Shown one piece after another: positions 57,176 through 64,000 of a stretch of 64,000 nt of DNA. Each line of letters opens with the position of its first letter. Position 1 is the first letter of the stretch. The position numbers and the translations under genes were made by a program. The notes below the pieces were generated by a model. It did not search any database and was not told the origin of the DNA. It was given only the letters and a program-made list of their open reading frames with translations. Origin of the DNA: Linnemannia hyalina (taxonomy: Eukaryota; Mortierellomycota; Mortierellomycetes; Mortierellales; Mortierellaceae); assembly GCA_019671135.1 (NCBI GenBank), contig JAHRHY010000012.1, positions 1,240,001 to 1,304,000 of the forward strand. The letters are read 5' to 3'.

Positions 57176-57901
57176 GTGTGCATCTCAGTAACCTAGATCG
57201 CCTCTTCTATTTTACAATAGTAAAAACGCAGAAAAAAAGGGGAGAGATAATGTGGATTGCTAAAAGGAAACTAAGGTTGGGCGCAGCTAGTCAACGGTTT
57301 AAGAAAACTGTTACCGAAACAATATCTGAATAACAACAACAACTCCTTTCCTCCATTCCTTCTTCACTCCCTACCACGAATTGCACCATAATTCGGCGCA
57401 ACACCGGGTCTCTTACCGGCAACAGTGCCACTCAGATTACACCCAACCCCTCGTCGCATTAAAGCACTCCCCCACCACCAACACCCTTCCCTCTCCACTG
57501 CAATTGTTCATTTTCTTTCGTTTGCTATGCTTTGCAGCACATGAGGGCGTGAGAAGTCAAAACTATCGGTAAAAAACCCCCCGGCTGCATGCTGTCTGTA
57601 CTAACAAGTTGCCCAAAGTAAGAATGCCTTTTGATTGATGCCAGAACCTTGTTTTTCACAAACGGCTGCTCATCGGTCATCAAGAGTCGAGAGAGAGAAA
57701 AGGCTTGTAAGATCCATCAGCTTCACAAAACAAAAACAAAAACAAAAACAAAAACAAAAGCATACCGCGTTCCAACGAAAAGACACCAACTTGTGCAAAT
57801 GGTATGAATCTTTTTTTTTTATATTGTTACAATTATTTTCTTCTTTTTCTCTCTTCCTTCTCCAAAGTTGTCAGATAGGGGGGAACAAAAAACAACAGAA
57901 A
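57176..57901. other. Intergenic region with a CAAAAA repeat
   Basis: A 726-bp gap between the broken E2 gene and the stop codon of the RNA polymerase III subunit. A (CAAAAA)n stretch lies at about 57726-57759. No E2 last exon is found here. Nothing else was seen. Confidence 0.6.
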
Positions 57902-60900
57902 CTATGGATCAAAGAGGAGCTTGCGGCGGATAGGAATACGGTCCTGGGCATCGTCCCGCTTGATCAGCTTGAACAGACCCGTTCCAATCGACATCGGGAT
58001 ACCCATGATGATACACTCCGAGACTCCCTCGATCGCGTCCTTCTTCGAGTACAGCGACGCCTCAAACAAGTGATCCGTCGTCTTCTCGAAAGATGCCAAC
58101 ATCATCACACTGTCCTTCATCTTGGCAATACCGAACCGGGTAATACCCAACACCTCTCCCTTCGACGTCATGATATCTCCGAGCAACATGACGTGGCGGG
58201 GGTCGATCGTCAGTCCGTGAGAGTCCATGACACTCTTGATCTCGTCCAGAATCGTACGACGCGCTGCCTCAATACCGAGCACCTTCCACACCTCCATAAC
58301 GTGGTTCGACCGCGTCTGTGTACCGACAACTCCCTCCGTGTTCATCAGCTCGCGAAGACCGTAACCCTCAACAAGCAACTCCTTCTTGCCACCGCTTCCC
58401 TGGATCTCGTTGATGACAGCACGGTTGACCTGGGGAAGACCCTTGATGATAATGTCCGGGAGCTGTCTCTTGAGCTGCTTGATCGCATAGTACAGCCTGG
58501 ACTGGTCCTTAACCTGCACATAGACGCGCAGACTGTCGGGCTTGTGGATCTGCACATTGTTGGTTCCGATCTTGAGCTTGGGCGCCAATCCAATGGCCTT
58601 GGCGACCTCATCCAAGTCCGTCTCCAGCTGCAACCTGCGGATAGCCTCCATATCCAGACGCACTCCAATGTAGCACTCATCGGGCTTGTAGACTTCATCG
58701 ATAAACTCGGCAATGTCACCCAACATCGTCTTCTCAATTCTTCCCTTGACGATACGTGCCGACTTGACATCCGTGTTGTTGACGAGACGAGTGGTGATAA
58801 TGGGCGTGGTGATGGCCTTGGCGGCGTTGATAATCTCCTTGATACGAGGCACTCCCAGTGTAATGTTCATCGAGGCGACACCGGCGAAATGGAAAGTCTT
58901 CAGTGTCATCTGAGTACCGGGTTCTCCGATCGACTGGGCACCGACAGCTCCAACGGCAGAAGCGGGCTCGATCTTGGCCTTCATAAACTTGTCCCAGCAG
59001 ATATACAGGAACCTCTCCAACTGACGCTCAGTGACCGACAGCTTGTTGTTAACGACCTTCTTGACCTCTTCAGGCTCATCCTCGTCAATGTCCATGCCCT
59101 CATACTCCTCGCCTGGGTTGTGTTCTCCCGACATCATATCGTACGCCTCACGAATGTTCTTGAGCTTACCGGCGATGTGAACCTTGACGTACATCATCAA
59201 CGAGTCGATAAACTCCTTCGAACAGTTCTTGGACCAGCGAGGGGACGCGACTACCTTCTCGACATACTCAATAATCTGCCAGGGCAAAAGACGGGAATCG
59301 TCGGCGGTGACGGGGAGGATGTGAAGGGTGCTGACAAAGTTGCGGTCGAACAAGACTGGGGTACCGTTGCCCTCGAGAACAGCGGGGTCGAGACCGTCAC
59401 TTCCGTAAGTAAACTGGATAATGTTACCGACAGAGTTGCGGACCGAGAGATCGTAGTGGGTAGTCAAATCCTCCAGAGCCTTCATCAGACGACGTTGCAT
59501 GTATCCGGTTTCGGCGGTCTTGACAGCGGTATCGACCAGACCTTCACGACCAGAGACAGCGTGGAACAGGAACTCGGTGGGGGTCAAGCCAGTATAGAAA
59601 CTGTTGCGGACGAAACCCTTGGCGGGTGGTGTAACGGAGTTCTTCAAGAAATGTGGCAGAGATCTGTCCTGGAAACCGTTGGGGATACGCTTTCCACTGA
59701 TAATCTGCTGTCCGACACAAGCAACCATCTGCGATACGTTAATCTTGGAACCTATCAGACACACGCAAGAAATGTTGGTAATGTTAGTCAGCTTTGCAAT
59801 ACTAATTACGCGAATAATTGGCGGTGGAATGTGAGTGTTCACGAGAATCAAGAGATGTTCTTACCCTTGGAACCACAGGTTGCCATGATAAGGGGCGAGT
59901 TGTACTTGTTGAGCTCTGTCAAACAGATATCTCCGACCTTGTCACGAACTTGAGACAGCTCTCCAGAAATCAGGGCCTCCAGCGTCTGCTCAATATCGCA
60001 TCCGGGCTGGTTCTCCAACTGACCGTTCAGAGAGCGACGAATGAGGTCGTCGCAGTGGGCATAGGCGTTCCTGACGAGTTCATCTTTCTTGGACGCCAAA
60101 ATCTCGCCGGGCTGGACATCGTTGATACCGATCGAGAATCCCACTGTTCCCAACCAACGAGCGCACAGCTTGGCAAGTCGGTTCATACACTTGGCTGCCT
60201 CGATCGATCCATAGTCGCGCATGACAATGTAGAACAGCGAACTCTTGTTTCCGTCTCCAACAATCGACTTGTCCAAAGCTCCGCACATGATTTCACTGTT
60301 GTGGATTACGAGATAGCCATCGTTCTTGCACATATCCATGACGGATCTCTTGACCTTGTCGTACGAACGAGTTTTGCACTCCAGGTTAACGAGAACGTTG
60401 GACTTCATGGTCGGCTTGAGGAGAACACCAATGATCTGCTTTCCGGTCCATCGCTGCGCTGGCTTCCAGATGGCGGGTGGTGGAATGTCGATCTTCATCT
60501 CTGCGTCGCCCATGTACGAACAGATCTGGACAAACTGGGAGCGGTCGTAAAAGAGATCCTTCTGTGTGATGAGGTATGAGGCTGTGATAAAATCCTGAAT
60601 GGCAGCAATCAAAGGCGTTCCGTTTCTGGGTGTAACCAAGTTGTTCTTAACTCCCATGAGCTCGATCGCCTCCGTCCTGGCCTCTTCCGTCTGTGGAACG
60701 TGCAAGTTCATCTCGTCTCCGTCAAAATCGGCATTGTAGGGGTTGCAGACACACTCGTTGAAACGGAAGGTACGCCATGGTCGAATCTTGGCGTAATGGG
60801 CCATAATAGAGAGCTTGTGCAGAGAGGGCTGACGGTTGAAAAGGACGACATCGCCGTCGTTCAAGTGACGCTCAACAAGATCGCCGACCTGGATCTCGGC

Positions 60901-63051
60901 AGCAATCTGAGCTCTGTTACCGAATTTGAGTGACTTTTTCATGTTGCTGGTGCCCAGAGTGACATAGTTGGCTCCTGGGTGGATCTCCGTTCCGTTGGTG
61001 ATGGCATGGCGAAGTCGGGTGATGTTGTGGTTGGTGACACGTTCGGGATAGGTGAGGTTCTTGGCGACCAGCTCTGGAACAGCGACCTGATCAATGCGGA
61101 GGTTGGGATCGGGCGAAATGACGGTACGTCCAGAGAAATCCACACGCTTTCCTGACAAGTTTCCACGGAAACGACCCTGTTTGCCCTTCAATCTCTGACA
61201 AAATCCACGCACTGGCTTTCCTGGCTGCAAGTTGGAGATTCCTGGAAGCTCACTGTTGATGTACATGGCGACTGAAAGTTGCAAAAAGTCCCATTGTTCC
61301 TAATAAGCATCATGCAATTAATAAGACTCGGTTAATATCCAATATCAGCGGCAAAACCTAATTGCACACCTTAGTTCACATTGAGCACTAGAAAAAAGCA
61401 GTATGTGCTTACCATCAAGTTGTGGATAGCGATACCCTCATTAAGGCCAGCTTGCATGTGGGCGTTGGTGAAGATAACCTCCGTTAGCTTAACTGTGATA
61501 TCATCCTCGTTACTGGCACCATCCTGCTGAACTGAGGGACGAATACAGACTGGTGGGACCGAAATATTCTGCCAAAGGTACATCTCGGGTCTGCCGATAT
61601 CAGGATTCATTCCCAAAAGTTCACAATCCTATTGAAAAATGAAGAGTCAATGAAGTGGTCAGAGTTCTGCCAATCCGCCGATGTCGCCTTCCTTGAACAC
61701 CGAAATGCCAAAGGTTGCCTACCTCGTCCGTGATCGCTTTGAAAAGATTAAGAACCCTCAGTGGGTTCATGTCCTCTTGAGCTTTGTCGATATGGGGCTT
61801 CAACTCTGGAGCAGCAGCAATGGCGTTGCTGAATGAGTTCTTGAACTGCTCATATTCGCCGGCGACCTTCTTTGCCCTGAACTTCTCGTGAACAATCCTG
61901 AGAGCGCCAACCTTCTTGACCGTTCCTATTAGCGGTACATCGAAATGAGAATTCAAATTAGTAAACATCGTAAGGTATCAACAATTGAAGAGCGAGAAAA
62001 AAAAAGAACGCAAGTACATACCGTTGGTGCCTTCGCAGTACTGACAGTGCACAACCTTCTTGCACTTCTCATTCACAGCCTTGACAACACTCTTCCTTGA
62101 CAGGTTCTCCAGGTTGGGGGCGCGGAGTCTCTTGAGATATGTACGGCGATCCTTCTCTGACAGCAAAACTCTACTGCAAGTCTATTTATATGAAACGTAC
62201 AAACAGTAGTATCACGTTAGCCACCGCGATGGAGATACGAACATGAGAATGGATGCTTGTTAATCACAACTATCAGTACCTTGCAAATATTCTGTAAAAT
62301 GACAATGGCTGCTCTGAAGTATCCGATGTGAAAGACTGGCAGGCACAGTTTGATATGTGCGAAATGTCCGATACAATCCTGCTGCTTCAATCCACACGTC
62401 TCGCACGTCGCCATCTTGTCCGATGTACCCTATTCAATTTCATTCCATGATAGTAAGCAAAGCACAAAAGACAACAAAAGGTTAGACGTTCGCTATCGTG
62501 AGTCATCCTGCATATGCAAAGAAAGACGCGCCGCAGCCATTTCTCTTCTGATAATTTCGCCAACAAACAAGGACGCTCGGCGAGGGAGAGGGTTGAGCGA
62601 AAACAAAGGACGGTGAACGTACCAGTCTCAAATCGAGCATTCCATATTTGACGGGCTGACGATCCACCAGGGTGTAAAGATCACGCTGGGTGACCTCAAA
62701 CTCGGAGACATTGACGATCTCCTGGGGCGAGAGAACACCAAACTGGATTTGTTTGCTATTGACGAGTAAAGAGTGGAGTCGCGACGAAGAGAATACATCT
62801 TAGAGGGGGTTCATTGATCAAGCGAGTACAGGGACCCACATATCCCACGAATACATCCTGTTCTCCACTATTCACAAGTCGCAAGGTAAGAGTTGGTCGG
62901 GTCGCGCTTTAACAAAGTAACTGGTGGCGTATTGTTGTCGTACGAAGAGTCGAGGGGTAACAGCTGAGTAGTGCGATGCGGTGTGTGAATGGATGAGAGC
63001 GAGGCTAATTTACATTTTCTTGGGCGCCTGCTCATGAACTTGTTCCTTCAT
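57902..63051 (-). CDS. DNA-directed RNA polymerase III largest subunit (RPC1/RPC160)
   Basis: Eight exons: 63051-63014, 62755-62623, 62429-62280, 62181-62022, 61925-61723, 61628-61413, 61299-59865 and 59751-57902. They give 1394 residues, the normal size. The N-terminal clamp has [11 protein letters not shown] and the zinc-binding [16 protein letters not shown] second zinc site lies in [10 protein letters not shown]. The catalytic [15 protein letters not shown] places the three magnesium-binding aspartates at 491, 493 and 495. The bridge/trigger region includes [21 protein letters not shown]. The C-terminal [12 protein letters not shown] and the segment [17 protein letters not shown] are features of the Pol III subunit, and there is no heptad repeat tail, excluding Pol II. 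It transcribes tRNA and 5S rRNA genes. Most introns are about 110 bp and sit in the first third of the gene. Confidence 0.97.
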
Positions 63052-63303
63052 CTTTGGCGATAAGGCGTGTTCAGTCCACAGACGAAAGTGCTGCTGTTCT
63101 CCAGGTTAATGGATGGAGAGAGAGATAAAAGAGAAGAGGCGAAGTTCAAAGGCCAAAAAAAAAAGAGACGAAGGGCAAGTTCACAAAGGTCTCAAGGTAG
63201 AAAGATCAAAACACAAAGCTGAAAAAGCCACCTTTGTGTCACGTGCTTTCATTCATTTCATACTCTGAAGGAAATTTTTCTTCCTAGTAATCGTCTCTCA
63301 ATC
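63052..63303 (-). promoter_or_regulatory. Promoter region of the RNA polymerase III subunit gene
   Basis: This 252-bp gap follows the stop codon of the next minus-strand gene. It contains a 9-bp inverted repeat (63182-63190 with 63230-63238), possibly part of that gene's 3' end. No clear TATA box was seen. Confidence 0.4.
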
Positions 63304-64000
63304 CTAGAAAAGTCGGTGAGGGCGCCAGCGAAAGTGGGTGCTTGAGGGCGGTGGCAGAGGCTGTGGCGGGAGACCGTCCAGAGGCAAACCATGGTCATAC
63401 TCGGTGTCATCGTTGTCAACATAATACTCCATGTGCTGAAGTTGCTGCTCTGGTACTGTTGGACACGCAGGAAGAACAGCTACAGGCAAGTCGTACACTG
63501 AATACAGCTGTTGGAGAGGATCACACATAATGCGATACGGGTCCTGCCATTGGGGAGCAGCATATCCGTAAGGCTGGAGTTCCGTATAAGAATCTGCATA
63601 TGTCTCAGCGCTCGAAAGGTGCTCGACTGGCAACGGCTGTTGAAGCTGCTCAGTTTCGATGGAGTTGACTTGAGGTGGCAATTCAGCTTGACTATCAAGA
63701 TTCAAAATGAAACGCGCATAGGTATATGGTCAGCACTCACTTCAAACGACCAAACGACTACATTATGGTACCGACAGGACAGAATACCTTTCGTTGTTTT
63801 CCAAGAGTGTGTCAAGGACATTCTCCAAAGGTTCAGGGGTCGTAACATGGGTTGCTGTTAGTGCCGATCCATATGTGTTGGTCCGGTTCGGTTGTTGCTG
63901 CTGATTGCTGTTGGCACTTGAATGATAGGGAGATGCGCCTTGGTGACCACGAGCATGGCGGTTGGTATGATGAGTCGACGCGACAGTACGCTTCTGGAGA
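63304..64000 (-). CDS. Partial unknown protein, C-terminal part, Gln/Pro-rich
   Basis: Two exons are visible: one running off the window edge to 63788, and 63691-63304. They join in frame as LLENNESQAELPPQV. The visible 200 residues are polar with a QQQQ run, acidic tyrosine-rich stretches (VDNDDTEYDHG) and a Pro-rich end (PPQPLPPPSSTHFRW). There is no recognisable domain. It may be the disordered tail of a regulatory protein; the informative part lies right of the window. Confidence 0.6.

Noticed and set aside
57635..59953. 772-codon open frame on the plus strand
   Set aside because: It lies antisense to the RNA polymerase III subunit exon, which has clear catalytic motifs. Its composition is a mirror of that gene.
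59818..60579. 253-codon open frame on the plus strand
   Set aside because: Antisense shadow of the same RNA polymerase III subunit gene; no domain of its own.
63182..63238. 9-bp inverted repeat as a regulatory hairpin or operator
   Set aside because: Short arms with a 39-bp loop are expected by chance in 64 kb; there is no supporting context.

Overview
This is nuclear DNA from a filamentous fungus, most likely an early-diverging one of the Mucoromycota/Mortierellomycotina type. The evidence is intron-rich genes with short GT-AG introns, very long CAA/CAG glutamine runs, a MEF2-type MADS factor, complex I and wybutosine genes, and a Ty3/gypsy element. The lineage is an inference from gene content, not a database match. 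All exon boundaries were worked out by hand from splice sites and reading-frame continuity.

Layout. 1-4.3 kb: a Ty3/gypsy pol reading frame cut by the window edge, with a short direct repeat behind it. 4.5-23 kb: a giant MIT-domain low-complexity protein (-), a BAG-domain co-chaperone (-), an SPX-EXS phosphate exporter of the XPR1/SYG1 family (-), a sphingomyelin-synthase-like PAP2 membrane enzyme (+) and a second BAG-domain protein (+). 25-38 kb: a MEF2-type MADS factor (+), the wybutosine enzyme TYW2 (-), complex I subunit NDUFB9 (+), a tRNA m3C methyltransferase (+), PCNA (+) and a VAP-type MSP protein (-). 41.8-47 kb: COX6B (-), an orphan exon of a pyruvate dehydrogenase E2 gene (+) and a GPI-anchored binding-protein-like protein (-). 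47-53.7 kb: an accessory-looking stretch with diverged repeats, a tRNA-like remnant and a protein kinase (+). 53.7-64 kb: a mitochondrial FabG-like reductase (-), the front part of the broken E2 gene (+), RNA polymerase III largest subunit (-) and a partial unknown gene (-).

Themes. Several genes serve mitochondria: NDUFB9, COX6B, a FabG-like reductase with a short targeting peptide, and remains of the lipoate-bearing E2. The reductase and the E2 remnant sit head to head. The two E2 pieces join exactly at an exon border, but they lie 11.4 kb apart in the wrong order, with the last exon upstream of the front part. They bracket the GPI-protein/kinase/reductase block. This is the clearest sign of rearrangement in the window. 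Other points of interest are two BAG paralogues about 8 kb apart (one with a perfect heat-shock element), a five-fold basic-aromatic motif and a duplicated helical module in the MIT protein, and a GC-AG intron whose assignment is forced by reading frame.
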